A stretch of 64,000 nt of DNA from Pseudomonadota bacterium (GCA_023423695.1 JAFAFA010000063.1:58506-122505), one strand, 5' to 3'; shown: positions 43,597-52,822, numbered from the stretch's first letter. Notes: generated from the sequence alone by a model not told the origin. Program-made: numbers and translations.

Positions 43597-44430
43597 ATGG
43601 GAGGGCGCATGTCACCGACCGGTTCCGACCGCCGGGGTGCGCAGGCGGCGGCGCAGCCGACCACGGAAGCGGAGCCGCGGATTGCCGTCCGCAACCTGAG
43701 CATGGCCTTCGGCGGCTTCGTGGTGCAGCGGGATGTCAGCTTCACCGTGGCGCCCGGCGAGGTCTTCGTGATCATGGGCGACAGCGGCTGCGGCAAGAGC
43801 ACGATGTTGAAGCACATGATTGGCTTGATCCGGCCGGCTTGCGGCGAGGTGCTCTACGACGGTCGCGACTTCTGGAGCGGCGGGGAGGATGGGCGCACGG
43901 CGATCCGCCGACGCTTCGGCGTGCTGTTCCAGAGCGGTGCGTTGTGGAGTTCGATGACGCTGGCGGAGAATGTCGCGCTGCCGCTCTCGCTCTACACCCA
44001 ACTCCACCCTGACGAAGTGGCCGACCTCGTTTCGCTGAAGCTCGCTCTGGTCGGGCTTCGCGGATTCGAGGATTACTATCCGTCCCAGATCAGCGGCGGC
44101 ATGCGCAAGCGCGCAGGATTGGCGCGTGCCATGGCGCTCGATCCTGACATTCTGTTTCTGGACGAACCCTCGGCGGGGCTCGATCCGCTGAGTTCGCGCC
44201 GGCTCGACGACCTGATTCTGGAATTGCGGGACAGTCTTGGCAGCACGGTGGTGATCGTCACCCACGAGTTGGCCAGTATTTTCGCAATCGCCGACAACGC
44301 AGTGTTTCTGGATGCGGAGAGCCGCACGGCGATTGCGCACGGCAATCCGCGAACCCTGATCGATCACGCCGAGAGCCCGAAGGTGCGGGAGTTCCTGCGC
44401 CGCGGAGAACCGAACGCCGTCGCGGCCTGA
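43597..44430 (+). CDS. mlaF: MlaF-type ABC transporter ATP-binding protein
   Basis: A 277-aa ABC ATPase with Walker A GDSGCGKS (61-68), Q-loop Q112, signature ISGGM (165-169), Walker B ILFLDE (185-190) and His-switch VTHE. The ISGGM variant and the MlaE neighbour place it in the MCE (Mla) lipid-transport group. An N-terminal tail of about 25 residues is disordered; an internal ATG five codons in is an alternative start. GGAGG precedes the chosen ATG. Confidence 0.9.
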   Translation: MGGRMSPTGSDRRGAQAAAQPTTEAEPRIAVRNLSMAFGGFVVQRDVSFTVAPGEVFVIMGDSGCGKSTMLKHMIGLIRPACGEVLYDGRDFWSGGEDGRTAIRRRFGVLFQSGALWSSMTLAENVALPLSLYTQLHPDEVADLVSLKLALVGLRGFEDYYPSQISGGMRKRAGLARAMALDPDILFLDEPSAGLDPLSSRRLDDLILELRDSLGSTVVIVTHELASIFAIADNAVFLDAESRTAIAHGNPRTLIDHAESPKVREFLRRGEPNAVAA

Positions 44431-44452
44431 TCGGCAGCAAAGGAGGCGACCG

Positions 44453-45466
44453 ATGGCATCCAATGCCAATCCCAAACTGGTCGGTGGTTTTGTCCTCGGC
44501 GCCGTGGGCTTGCTTGTGCTGACTGTCGCAACGTTCGGCAGTGGCAACATGCTGGAGAAGCGCCCCCGCGCCGGAACCTATTTCGAAGGCTCGGTCTCCG
44601 GGCTGGAGGTCGGCGCGCCGGTGACCTACCAGGGCGTGCGCGTCGGCGAGGTGAAGGCGATCCACCTGGAGGTGGACAGCGCCAACCTGACCACCCGGAT
44701 GCCGGTGGAGTTCGAATTCACCCCTGGCAAGGTCGCCTGGACGGACGGTCCGCTGAAACCCGCGGAGTATAGCCGGCTGCTGGAAAAGGGGCTGCGTGCC
44801 AAGCTGGTGTCGCAAAGCCTGGTCACCGGGCAGCTTGCCATTGAACTCGGCAACTATCCGGGAACCCCGGCCCAAACCTTCGGGGGGCTGCCCTCGGGCG
44901 TTCTGGAAATTCCGTCCCTGCCGTCGGATTTGGAGACGCTGAAACGAGCGCTGACCGACCTTCCGCTCGACGAGATCGCCGGCAGCATGGTGCTGGTTCT
45001 GTCTCAGCTCAACAAGCTGCTGGCGGAGCCGGGCTGGCGTGACTCCGCTGTCGCACTGGCTGGCGGTCTTGAGCAGTTCCAGGTCCTGATGTCGACGCTG
45101 AACCAGCGCTCCGGACCGCTGCTCGGCGACGTTGCCAACGTGACCAAGGAAACCGGCACCGCCGTGTCGATGCTCCGGCTCGACCTGCATGATGCCCTCA
45201 CCGAGCTGCGCAGCACGCTGGGCAAGGTCGACGCCGAGGTGCGCCCGGTCGGACTCCGTGCCCAGGCGGCGGCGGCGGCGGCGGAGAAGGCGTTCCAGCA
45301 GGCGGACACCACGCTGCGCACGGTGAACGCGGCTCTCGATCCGCGCTCGCCCCTGCGTGGCAATCTCGACCAGACGCTCGTCAATCTGTCATTGGCGACG
45401 AAGTCGCTACGCTCCTTTGCCGACCAGCTGGAGCGCAGCCCGAACATCCTGATAACTGGACGGTGA
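44453..45466 (+). CDS. mlaD: MlaD-type MCE domain protein
   Basis: A 337-aa periplasmic substrate-binding subunit anchored by one N-terminal TM (about 12-29). The MCE domain spans about 38-120 (GTYFEGSVSGLEVGAPVTYQ; GVRVGEVKAIHL). A C-terminal helical region of about 200 residues could form the tunnel seen in PqiB/YebT-like MCE proteins. The length exceeds E. coli MlaD (about 183 aa) and is closer to a PqiB-like layout, which fits the PqiC-like lipoprotein encoded next. AAGGAGG lies upstream. Confidence 0.87.
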   Translation: MASNANPKLVGGFVLGAVGLLVLTVATFGSGNMLEKRPRAGTYFEGSVSGLEVGAPVTYQGVRVGEVKAIHLEVDSANLTTRMPVEFEFTPGKVAWTDGPLKPAEYSRLLEKGLRAKLVSQSLVTGQLAIELGNYPGTPAQTFGGLPSGVLEIPSLPSDLETLKRALTDLPLDEIAGSMVLVLSQLNKLLAEPGWRDSAVALAGGLEQFQVLMSTLNQRSGPLLGDVANVTKETGTAVSMLRLDLHDALTELRSTLGKVDAEVRPVGLRAQAAAAAAEKAFQQADTTLRTVNAALDPRSPLRGNLDQTLVNLSLATKSLRSFADQLERSPNILITGR

Positions 45467-45471
45467 TTGCC

Positions 45472-46152
45472 ATGGGTATGGCCGGATTGGGGCGCCGATC
45501 GCTTCTCTGGGGAATTGCGGCGACGGTTGCTCTGCCGAGTTGCAGCGGCCCACCCCCACGGCTCTATGTATTGACCCCGTTGTCGGACAAGACCCTGTAT
45601 GAGGAACGGTCGGACCGTCAAGCCGATCCGGGAGGGAACGCGCCTCGGATCGGCGGCGGCAACGGTTCAGCCGGCCGTGCGCTGGGCGTGCGACCGGTGG
45701 CTCTGCCGGAATATCTCGACCGATCGGAAATCGTGACTTACTCCGGCCCCAACGAGCTGGACGCCGACGGCGACAACCGTTGGGCTGAGCGCCTGCAAAC
45801 CAACATCACGCGGGTCCTGACGAAAAATCTGTCGGTGCTGCTGGACAGCGATCGCGTGTGGATGCTGCCGGCGCGCGATGTCGAGCGCTTCGATTGCGAG
45901 ATCGCGGTCGACATCAACCGGTTCGAGCGGACCATCGCGGGTGACAGCATTCTCGACGCACGGTGGGTGATCCTCGACGGCGCGTCGCAACGTGTGTTGG
46001 TCCGTCATCAAACCCGCCATGCCGTCCATGTCGACGACAACCGCTATCCGGCACTGGTCGCCGCGATGAACAGCAATCTGGCGGCCTTGAGCCGTGACAT
46101 CGCTTCGGCGGTCGCGGCACTGCCTCGCAAAGGCGGCCGGACGGTCGGCTAG
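45472..46152 (+). CDS. ABC-type transport auxiliary lipoprotein (PqiC-like)
   Basis: A 226-aa protein with a lipobox (ALPSC) near residue 23 and the ABC-transport auxiliary domain (LYVLTPL; VRPVALPEYLDRSEIV; NRWAERLQTNITRVLTKNLS). PqiC-type lipoproteins sit under the outer membrane and dock the MCE tunnel. The ATG is 5 bp after the mlaD stop; a GTG overlapping that stop is another possible start. It completes a four-gene MCE operon. Confidence 0.84.
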   Translation: MGMAGLGRRSLLWGIAATVALPSCSGPPPRLYVLTPLSDKTLYEERSDRQADPGGNAPRIGGGNGSAGRALGVRPVALPEYLDRSEIVTYSGPNELDADGDNRWAERLQTNITRVLTKNLSVLLDSDRVWMLPARDVERFDCEIAVDINRFERTIAGDSILDARWVILDGASQRVLVRHQTRHAVHVDDNRYPALVAAMNSNLAALSRDIASAVAALPRKGGRTVG

Positions 46153-46198
46153 TCGTGCCCGGCATGGCTCCGGCCGCCGAAATACGGAGGATGCAACG

Positions 46199-47053
46199 AT
46201 GAGACGTCTGTTGTGGCTGTCCGGGCCGATGCTGTGCCTGTCCTTGCTGTCCGGTCCGGTGCTGGCCGACGAAAGCCCGCCGCCCACGGCCGCAGCGCCG
46301 GCTGCGGAGGAGGAGGACCCGATCGATCCGCAGGCGTTGACCCTGCTGACCCATATGGCCAAGACGCTCGCCGGTGCCGACGGCTTCCGCGTCACCATCC
46401 GCTCCGACTTCGACGTCGTGCAGGACACCGGCGAGAAGATCAGTTTCGGGGAGCGGCGGACGGTCGTCCTGAAGCGCCCGAGCGGTCTGCGGATCGACGT
46501 CGAGGAAAGTGACGGATCGCACACACAGGTGAGTTTCGACGGCAAGGCGATCACCGTGTTCAGCCCCGAAGACGGGGTCTATGGCCAAATCGAACGACCG
46601 GGCACCGTGGATGAGGCCGTACACTATGTCATCCAGGACCTGCAGATCCGGCTGCCGTTGGCGCTGCTGCTGGTCACCTCCCTGCCGGATGAACTGACCC
46701 AACGCCTGGAAGCGCTTTCCTATGTGGAGCGCGACATGCTGACCTCCGTGCCGACCGACCATCTGGTTGGCCAGGTCGAGGGCGCCGACTTCCAGGTCTG
46801 GATTCCCGTGCAGGGGGATCCTCTGCCACAGCGCGTGACGATCACCTACAAGGACGATGAAGGGCAACCGCAGTTCCGCGCGGAACTGACCGGTTGGACC
46901 CTGGATCCGGACGTGTCTTCGGAGCAGCTCGCCTTCACCGCACCCCCCGGTGCCGAGCGCATCCCATTCGTCGTACGGGTTCGCCAGGGTGCCGGTCGGC
47001 AGCCGTCCGGCGCTCCCAATTCCTCCGGTGATGCGGAAGGAGCTTCGAAATGA
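46199..47053 (+). CDS. Periplasmic DUF2092 protein
   Basis: A 284-aa exported protein (signal peptide about residues 1-23, ending VLADE) with a DUF2092 beta domain. This domain resembles the LolA/LolB-like fold (GFRVTIRSDFDVVQDTGEKI; YVIQDLQIRLPLALLL; FQVWIPVQGDPLPQRVTITY). Lipid or lipoprotein binding is plausible from the fold and from the preceding Mla genes, but unproven. CGGAGG lies upstream. Its stop overlaps the start of the next gene (ATGA). Confidence 0.8.
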   Translation: MRRLLWLSGPMLCLSLLSGPVLADESPPPTAAAPAAEEEDPIDPQALTLLTHMAKTLAGADGFRVTIRSDFDVVQDTGEKISFGERRTVVLKRPSGLRIDVEESDGSHTQVSFDGKAITVFSPEDGVYGQIERPGTVDEAVHYVIQDLQIRLPLALLLVTSLPDELTQRLEALSYVERDMLTSVPTDHLVGQVEGADFQVWIPVQGDPLPQRVTITYKDDEGQPQFRAELTGWTLDPDVSSEQLAFTAPPGAERIPFVVRVRQGAGRQPSGAPNSSGDAEGASK

Positions 47054-47826
47054 CAGCGGCGTCGACATCACGAACGGTCTTCTCAGTATTCCTGTCCCTT
47101 TTCATGGTGGGCGCGGCAGTGGCGGATGCCAACGCGCAGGGTCGTGGAGGCGGCGGCCGGGGTGGGGGTGGTCGCGGCGGCGGCGGTGGATATTCCCGTT
47201 CCGGTCCGGCCGCCGGCGGGGGCTTTGCGGCTCAACGGCCACCCCCATCCGGCGGTCGCGTCTCGGCTCAACGGCCTGCGGGAGGGGCTGGTGGTAGCTT
47301 GGGTGGTGGAACTGCCGCTCGTCAGGCCGGCGCGACCGAGCGGTCGGGCCAGCGCATGGCGGCGTCCCAGACCAACGCGCGTCAGGCCGGCGCCACGGAA
47401 CGTTCCGGCCAGCGTGCACAGACCCAGCAGACCCGTGCCGAGGAACGGACCGAACGTCAGGGTCAGCGTCAGGGCGGGATGACGGAGCGGACCGACGCCC
47501 GCCAGCAAGGGCAGACCGAGCGGACCCAGGCCCGGGCGAATGCCGCGCAGAACATCTCCGGCAACTGGGATGGCTACCGCTATTACGACGATCATGACGA
47601 TGATTGGGGTTATGCCCTCGCAGGTGCGGCCATCGGTGCCACCGCCGGCTACATCGCCGGGGCGGCAACGGCCGCACCGACCTATGTGACGGTGTTGCCC
47701 TGTTCGCCGAGCATGGTGACGGCAAGCGGCGTCAGCTACTACGGTTGCGGCGGCACCTGGTATAACCGGACCTACGTGAATGGCGCCGTCTCCTACGTCG
47801 TCGTTCCGGCCCCTCCCGGCTATTGA
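47050..47826 (+). CDS. Exported Gly/Arg/Gln-rich repeat protein
   Basis: A 258-aa protein with a signal peptide (about 1-30, ending ANAQG). A run of GRGGGG units follows, then two copies of ARQAGATERSGQR about 21 residues apart, a Glu/Arg/Gln low-complexity stretch, and a C-terminal domain with a glycine-zipper-like segment (YALAGAAIGATAGYIAGAAT). The end is Tyr-rich and contains two cysteines (CSPS and YYGCGGTWY). It starts inside the stop of the DUF2092 gene. The C-terminal pattern is common beside DUF2092 genes; function is unknown. Confidence 0.72.
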   Translation: MTAASTSRTVFSVFLSLFMVGAAVADANAQGRGGGGRGGGGRGGGGGYSRSGPAAGGGFAAQRPPPSGGRVSAQRPAGGAGGSLGGGTAARQAGATERSGQRMAASQTNARQAGATERSGQRAQTQQTRAEERTERQGQRQGGMTERTDARQQGQTERTQARANAAQNISGNWDGYRYYDDHDDDWGYALAGAAIGATAGYIAGAATAAPTYVTVLPCSPSMVTASGVSYYGCGGTWYNRTYVNGAVSYVVVPAPPGY

Positions 47827-47832
47827 GCGATC

Positions 47833-47845
47833 GGTTACCGTAGCA
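47833..47845 (+). promoter_or_regulatory. Recurrent operator copy upstream of the 48.1-kb gene
   Basis: GGTTACCGTAGCA has two mismatches to the consensus. A second half-site, GGTTACGG, follows a few bases later (47848-47855). The next gene starts 295 bp downstream, so the promoter would have a long leader. Confidence 0.4.
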
Positions 47846-47874
47846 GGGGTTACGGTTGAGCAGATGACCCCTGC
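47843..47874. terminator. 8-bp perfect stem-loop after the repeat-protein gene
   Basis: GCAGGGGT (47843-47850) pairs with ACCCCTGC (47867-47874) across a 16-nt loop, 16 bp after the stop codon. There is no T-run. It may end the fabI-Mla-DUF2092 transcript, and it overlaps the recurrent operator. Confidence 0.35.
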
Positions 47875-48140
47875 GGTCGCCTGAATTAGGAGAGGGCAGG
47901 GCGCAGGCATTGCGGAGCCGATGCGGCAACGCATGTGTCCCGTACCCGCGACGGTCCGCAAAATACTTGTCCGTAAAGCACTTGGACGCCGAATCCGCTC
48001 CGCTCTCACGTCCCCTTTCCGACGCCGATCGTTTCCCGGGGGCGGGAGAGGAATGGGTTTCCTGCAAACCGATATCGGCGACCGGGTCACAGTTCCAGTT
48101 CCATTGGCCGACCTTTTCGGGTCGCGATCAGGAGGAAGCC

Positions 48141-48755
48141 ATGGCAGTCCGCTTCGTCATCCCCGTCGTCGTTCCGGCTCTTGTCCTGTGTGGTGCATGG
48201 TTGGTGCCGGCCATGCTGTCGCAACCGGCCGCATCGCAGAGCAGGACCGAACTGAGCAATCTCGTTCCGCAGGACGCTGCGGTGACGATTCAGGCCAAGA
48301 TCAAGTCAATCGATCCGGCAACACGGCGCGTGACGCTGGACGGCCGCTCCGGACGGTCGATCACCCTCGTCGCCGGGCCCAATGTTCGGCTGGAGATGCT
48401 GAAGGAGGGAGACGCCGTCGATGCACAATATTACCGTTCCGTCGCCTTCTTCGTGTCCCAGCCCGGAATGAAGGTGCCGGAGGACGAGATCAGCCAAGTG
48501 ATCACCCGTCCGACCGAGGCTCCCGGCGGCATCGGCATGCAGGTGACGCGCGTCAGCGGCCTGGTGGTTGGGATCGATTTGACGGCACGCAGCGTGGATC
48601 TGGTCAACCCGCAGGGTGGTGCCGTCTTCACCGTCAATGTGCTCGACCCGGCCCGGCAGGCGAGGCTGCCGGAGCTGAAGGTTGGTGACACCATCACAGC
48701 CGTGGTGAGCGAAGCGCTTGCCGTATCGATCCAGCCGTCCAAGGGCTTGTTCTGA
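48141..48755 (+). CDS. Exported protein of unknown function
   Basis: A 204-aa protein with an N-terminal signal or anchor (about residues 5-34). A beta-rich domain follows, built from two similar units, each starting with a phrase on conversion to a constant set by position (IKSIDPATRRVTLDGRSG and VVGIDLTARSVDLVNPQG). This is typical of small periplasmic OB-like proteins. AGGAGG lies 5 bp upstream of the ATG. I cannot name the family. Confidence 0.7.
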   Translation: MAVRFVIPVVVPALVLCGAWLVPAMLSQPAASQSRTELSNLVPQDAAVTIQAKIKSIDPATRRVTLDGRSGRSITLVAGPNVRLEMLKEGDAVDAQYYRSVAFFVSQPGMKVPEDEISQVITRPTEAPGGIGMQVTRVSGLVVGIDLTARSVDLVNPQGGAVFTVNVLDPARQARLPELKVGDTITAVVSEALAVSIQPSKGLF

Positions 48756-48796
48756 CGTTCGCTGTCCGGCAAGGCTGCCGCGCCGAAGATGCGCGG

Positions 48797-49627
48797 TCAG
48801 CGTTGCTGCGGCGTGGCTGTCGGCTTCCGGCCTTTCAGGTGAGGTGCGATCAGCTGCTGGAATGCGTAGGCCACCTGCTGGTACTCCGCGGCGCATTGCT
48901 CAGCCCGCGCCGGTGGCAGATAGCCCTTCTCCACCAGGTCGCCGAAGGTTTTCCGGTCAGCGCCGTAACTGATGCACAGGAGATTGTAGAACCGCTGTGC
49001 CGGCAGGCTGTGCTCATTCGCGAAGTCGGTGGCTTCCGCCTCCGCCGACTTCGCCTCGCTGGCATACATGACCGCAATGGCGGCGACCGCCCGCCGCGCC
49101 TCCTCACTGCCCAGGCGCATGAGCGTGAAGGCTGCAACCTGATCGGCGGCGTCCTCTTCGCGCCCAAGGATGGGGATCTTCTTCAGATCGAAAAGAGCAT
49201 GAGCCAACTCATGCAGGACAACCTCAAGGAACGGGCCGGTCAGGTAGGTCTCTGGCGTCAGCCCTTCACGCAAGGCGGCGGGTGGCAGGTTGCGGGCCAG
49301 ATCCTGAAGGTAGGCCAGATATTCGTAGCAGATCGTCACCGTCGCATCGGCAGATTCATAAGATGCATCGACCTCGCCGTGGCAATCGGCAATCTTGATC
49401 GTCAGGACACGAGGAAGCCGGATATCGCCCAACCGGTCTCGAACCTTCTCCAGTGCCTTCCTGTCTTGCAGATTTCTCAGCATCGCCTGCTGCGCAGCAT
49501 CGCTTGGTGGACCATAGACGATGCGGATGTCGGCCGGGCGTGCCGCCACAGACGCGGCGGACATGACGATGCCGGCAACGGCCAACACGATAGCGCGACG
49601 GCAAGCCGCCGACCATGCCGGTTCCAT
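48797..49627 (-). CDS. DUF4344-type putative metallopeptidase, exported
   Basis: A 276-aa protein with a signal peptide (about 1-29) and the zinc site HELAH (139-143), with a downstream acidic GREEDAADQ (about 155-163) that could give the third ligand. This is the DUF4344 peptidase pattern. It would act in the periplasm; substrate unknown. Two conserved cysteine regions are present (IADCHGE, ICYEY). It converges with the 48.1-kb gene and diverges from the EF-hand gene across a 34-bp spacer. Confidence 0.8.
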   Translation of the reverse strand: MEPAWSAACRRAIVLAVAGIVMSAASVAARPADIRIVYGPPSDAAQQAMLRNLQDRKALEKVRDRLGDIRLPRVLTIKIADCHGEVDASYESADATVTICYEYLAYLQDLARNLPPAALREGLTPETYLTGPFLEVVLHELAHALFDLKKIPILGREEDAADQVAAFTLMRLGSEEARRAVAAIAVMYASEAKSAEAEATDFANEHSLPAQRFYNLLCISYGADRKTFGDLVEKGYLPPARAEQCAAEYQQVAYAFQQLIAPHLKGRKPTATPQQR

Positions 49628-49661
49628 GGGGCCACCCTATCGAAGAAGAATGGAGGATAAA

Positions 49662-50159
49662 GTGAATAATAGGCAAAGAAATCTCCAGAGTCAACAAACC
49701 CAAGAAATTAGAGACGCAACAAACTTCGCCATTATTAGATTAAACCGCAGGCGTGCTTGTCGCGGAATCGTGGCTTGTGCAATTGCTTCTTGTTTGGCTT
49801 CGTTCTTTTCAGGCAGCGCATTGGCGCAAGGGCGGGGGACCGAGGCGCGCCAAACCAAAGCGCTGTTCGATCTCCTCGACACGAATCGGGATGGGAAGAT
49901 CTCGGTCTCGGAATTCAAGAACAACCAGATGCTGATATTCTACATTTGGGACAAGAATAAAGACTTGCTTCTTACGCCGGACGAGACGCCCCTTCCACCC
50001 GATGTGTTCAGGCGCATTGCCGGGCAAAACAGCAGAATAGACACAATGGAATTCATGAACGTCGTCGACTCGGCATTCGAGCAGGCTGACGTCAATCGCG
50101 ATGGTGTCCTCACACTGGAGGAATTCACCAAAATGCGCCAATTCGTACGTCATAAATAG
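49662..50159 (+). CDS. Exported EF-hand calcium-binding protein
   Basis: A 165-aa protein with a hydrophobic leader (about 34-56, ending ALAQG) and EF-hand loops at about 73-84 (DTNRDGKISVSE), 97-108 (DKNKDLLLTPDE) and 143-154 (DVNRDGVLTLEE). A degenerate third loop lies near 122-131. The GTG start is chosen because GGAGG lies 5 bp upstream. The N-terminal region before the leader is unusually long (about 33 residues, basic). It probably binds Ca2+ in the periplasm. Its stop is 9 bp from the convergent hpnG stop. Confidence 0.8.
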   Translation: MNNRQRNLQSQQTQEIRDATNFAIIRLNRRRACRGIVACAIASCLASFFSGSALAQGRGTEARQTKALFDLLDTNRDGKISVSEFKNNQMLIFYIWDKNKDLLLTPDETPLPPDVFRRIAGQNSRIDTMEFMNVVDSAFEQADVNRDGVLTLEEFTKMRQFVRHK

Positions 50160-50168
50160 ACGCGGTTC

Positions 50169-50843
50169 TCAAGGCGGCTCCAGGGAGTCCAGCCGGTTAA
50201 GGGCGGTGCGCAAGGCTGTCAGTGCCTTATGGCTATCGCGCGCGAGGCGCAGCAGGGCCGGCAAGTGTCCCGGTCGGCGCACCAGTTCAATCGCAGCCGC
50301 AATACGCAGGGAGCCGGTGGGTGTCAGGGCGGCCAGGATGGGTGGCGGAACCGCGGCGTCCCACGGATCGGCGACGGCACGTAGCACCAGGAACGGAATT
50401 CCGGCCCGCTGTGCCGCGACTGCAACCGCTTCGCTCTCCATGTCGGCGGCAACGGCGCTGCTCCGTTCTGCTAGCGCCTGCTTGTCGGCACGGGTTGCAA
50501 GCAAGAGCCGAACGCATGCCATGCACCCGCCGGACGGATGCAGACCAATTATGTGTTTCAGAACCGCGTCGTGCCATGTCGGGTCCACCGCGGCCGGCGA
50601 TCCGTCTTGCAGCCGGATCTCGGACGGAAGCAGCAGCGTGCCGGCGGCCAGCCCTTCAGCCAGACCACCGGCGAGTCCGAAGCTGACCAACGCCTCTGCT
50701 CCGCGTTCCACTAAATTCCACGCCATCGCCTGCGCCCGTCCCGCGTCAGCACCGCTGCAAGCCACCAGAGGGGCTCGACCAGAAAGGGCGCTCAGCAGGC
50801 GTGCCTCGACTTGGAGGCCGGTGAGAATCCCAAGACGGGTCAA
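50169..50843 (-). CDS. hpnG: HpnG, hopanoid-associated nucleoside phosphorylase
   Basis: A 224-aa phosphorylase-superfamily protein (GILTGLQVEARLLSAL at the N-terminus; SFGLAGGLAEGLAAGTLLLP; ADMESEAVAVAAQRAGIPF). HpnG removes adenine from adenosylhopane to give ribosylhopane. No ATG fits; a TTG overlaps the shc stop codon (TTGA), so translation is likely coupled. It is the last gene of the leftward hopanoid operon. Confidence 0.84.
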   Translation of the reverse strand: MTRLGILTGLQVEARLLSALSGRAPLVACSGADAGRAQAMAWNLVERGAEALVSFGLAGGLAEGLAAGTLLLPSEIRLQDGSPAAVDPTWHDAVLKHIIGLHPSGGCMACVRLLLATRADKQALAERSSAVAADMESEAVAVAAQRAGIPFLVLRAVADPWDAAVPPPILAALTPTGSLRIAAAIELVRRPGHLPALLRLARDSHKALTALRTALNRLDSLEPP

Positions 50844-52798
50844 GGATTGAAAGCCATAAGGGTTTCGGCAGTGGTCACGGCGCTGCTGCGCCGTTGCGCG
50901 CGATAGCGTGCCAGTGCCCACAAGGGAAAATAGGCCGAGTAGCCATGGTAACGCAGGTAGAAGACCCGTGGGAAGCCCACCCCGGTGTGGTGTCTCTCCA
51001 CCCAATAGGCGCCATCGCGGGGCGCCCGCTCCAGGAAGGCGATGCCACGCTGGACGGCCATCCCCTCCTCCTCGCCGACGGACATAAGGCCGAGCAATGC
51101 CCATGCGGTTTGTGATGGCGTGCTGGCCTTCACCTCGTTCTTGCGGGCGCGCCAGTAGGTGGCGCAATCCTCGCCCCAGCCCCCGTCCGGGCGCTGTCGG
51201 GACTCAAGGAAGGCGACGGCCCGGCGAACGACCGGTGAGCCGGGGTCCTCTCCCGCAGCGGCCAGCGCACAGAGCACCGACCAAGTGCCGTAGATGTAGT
51301 TGGTGCCCCAGCGGCCGAACCAGGATCCATCGGGCTCCTGATTGCGCTGCAGGAAGTCGATGGCACCGGCAACAGCCGGATGGTCACGTTCCAACCCGAT
51401 CTGCGCCAGGAAAGCCAGGCAACGGGCAGTGACATCCGCCGTCGGCGGATCAAGCAGAGCGCCATGGTCGGCGAAGGGGATGTGGTTCAGGTAATAGTTT
51501 GTGTTGTCGGCATCGTAAGCGCCCCATCCGCCGTTACGGCTCTGCATGCCGATGATCCATTCCTTGGCTCGAGCGATCGCGTTTGCGTAACGCTGGGGAT
51601 CGGCCCGGTGCAACGCCAGGGCAACCACCGCCGTGTCGTCGAGGTCCGGGTACAGCGCGTTCCCATATTGAAACGCCCATCCCCCTGGCTTGGGGGCTTG
51701 GTCGCCGCGTCCGTTCACCCAATCGCCTGCACGACCCAGAATTTGCCGGTCGCGCAGCCAGTCGAGTGCAGGGCGCAAAACCGGACCGTCTGCCGTCGCC
51801 CCAGCCTCCATCAGCGCATGGACAGATAACGCGGTGTCCCAGACGGGCGATACGCAGGGTTGGCAATACGCCCGCTGGTCGCGCGCCATCAGCAGGCGGT
51901 CGAGCGCCCGGCGGGCGGTCAGAACCTGTGGGTGATCCCGTGGACGGCCCAGCACGTCGAGAGCCAGCACGGCATTGACCATGGCCGGAAAGATTGCGCC
52001 GAGTCCATCCTCGCCATTCAGCCGGGCCAGCATGAAGGCTTCTGCCCGCTGGATCGCCTGTCGGCGCAAAGGGCGCGGAGTCCATGGTCCGATCGCACGC
52101 AGCACATGGTCGAGCATCAGGAACGCGGTTCCGGACAGCGAACCGGTGGGGTTGATGTTGTAGCGCCGCTCCCGCTCCGGCGGAGTGGTGAACAGTTCCC
52201 TTATGTGCACGTCCCGTGGATTGCGCGCGCGGGGCTTCAGCGCCAGGAGAACCAGGAGGGGCACGATCACCACGCGGGACCAGTAGGCCATCTTCGTCAG
52301 ATGGATCGGGAACCAGCGTGGGGCAAGCATCAGTTCCACCGGCATCGCCGGAACGGCGCGCCACGGCACCTCCTCGTACAGAGCCAGGAGGATGCGGGTG
52401 AAGACGTTGGCTCGGGCGGCGCCCCCGGCGGCCAGAATGGTGGCGCGCGCGCGGCGCATGTGCGGTTCCTGCGGGTCGTCGCCGATCATCTTCAAGGCAA
52501 AATAGGCCTTCACCGAGGCACTGATGTCGGCATCGCCGTCATGGAACAGCGGCCAGCCCCCATCGCGGCCCTGGACGTCGCGAATGTAGCTGCCGATGCG
52601 GGTCTCAAGCTCGGCATCTGCCGGGTCGCCGAGAAAGTGGCGCATCAGGATGTATTCGGCTGGAATCGTGACATCGGCCTCCAGTTCAAACAACCAGTGG
52701 CCGTCTTCCCGTTGCAGAGCCCCCAGTGTAGTTGCCGAATCGTCGACCAGTCTGTCGAGGTCAGGGTCGATATCTGAAAACGAAATCGGTCCATCCAT
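50840..52798 (-). CDS. shc: Squalene-hopene cyclase
   Basis: A 652-aa terpene cyclase of normal length with the protonating DxDD motif DLDD (385-388). It has several QW repeats (GRDGGWPLF, GGWGAYDADN, PDGSWFGRWG, PDGGWGEDC) and WDTAL (320-324). It is a monotopic membrane protein converting squalene to hopene or hopanol. It lies 24 bp after hpnD and overlaps hpnG. Confidence 0.95.
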   Translation of the reverse strand: MDGPISFSDIDPDLDRLVDDSATTLGALQREDGHWLFELEADVTIPAEYILMRHFLGDPADAELETRIGSYIRDVQGRDGGWPLFHDGDADISASVKAYFALKMIGDDPQEPHMRRARATILAAGGAARANVFTRILLALYEEVPWRAVPAMPVELMLAPRWFPIHLTKMAYWSRVVIVPLLVLLALKPRARNPRDVHIRELFTTPPERERRYNINPTGSLSGTAFLMLDHVLRAIGPWTPRPLRRQAIQRAEAFMLARLNGEDGLGAIFPAMVNAVLALDVLGRPRDHPQVLTARRALDRLLMARDQRAYCQPCVSPVWDTALSVHALMEAGATADGPVLRPALDWLRDRQILGRAGDWVNGRGDQAPKPGGWAFQYGNALYPDLDDTAVVALALHRADPQRYANAIARAKEWIIGMQSRNGGWGAYDADNTNYYLNHIPFADHGALLDPPTADVTARCLAFLAQIGLERDHPAVAGAIDFLQRNQEPDGSWFGRWGTNYIYGTWSVLCALAAAGEDPGSPVVRRAVAFLESRQRPDGGWGEDCATYWRARKNEVKASTPSQTAWALLGLMSVGEEEGMAVQRGIAFLERAPRDGAYWVERHHTGVGFPRVFYLRYHGYSAYFPLWALARYRAQRRSSAVTTAETLMAFNP

Positions 52799-52822
52799 TG
52801 CTGTCCCCCCATATGAACGGGA

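Larger units (their letters stand above)
47827..48140. other. Leader region of the following periplasmic-protein gene
   Basis: About 314 bp without a gene, holding a recurrent operator copy and an overlapping stem-loop near its left end. The rest shows nothing recognisable. Confidence 0.5.
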
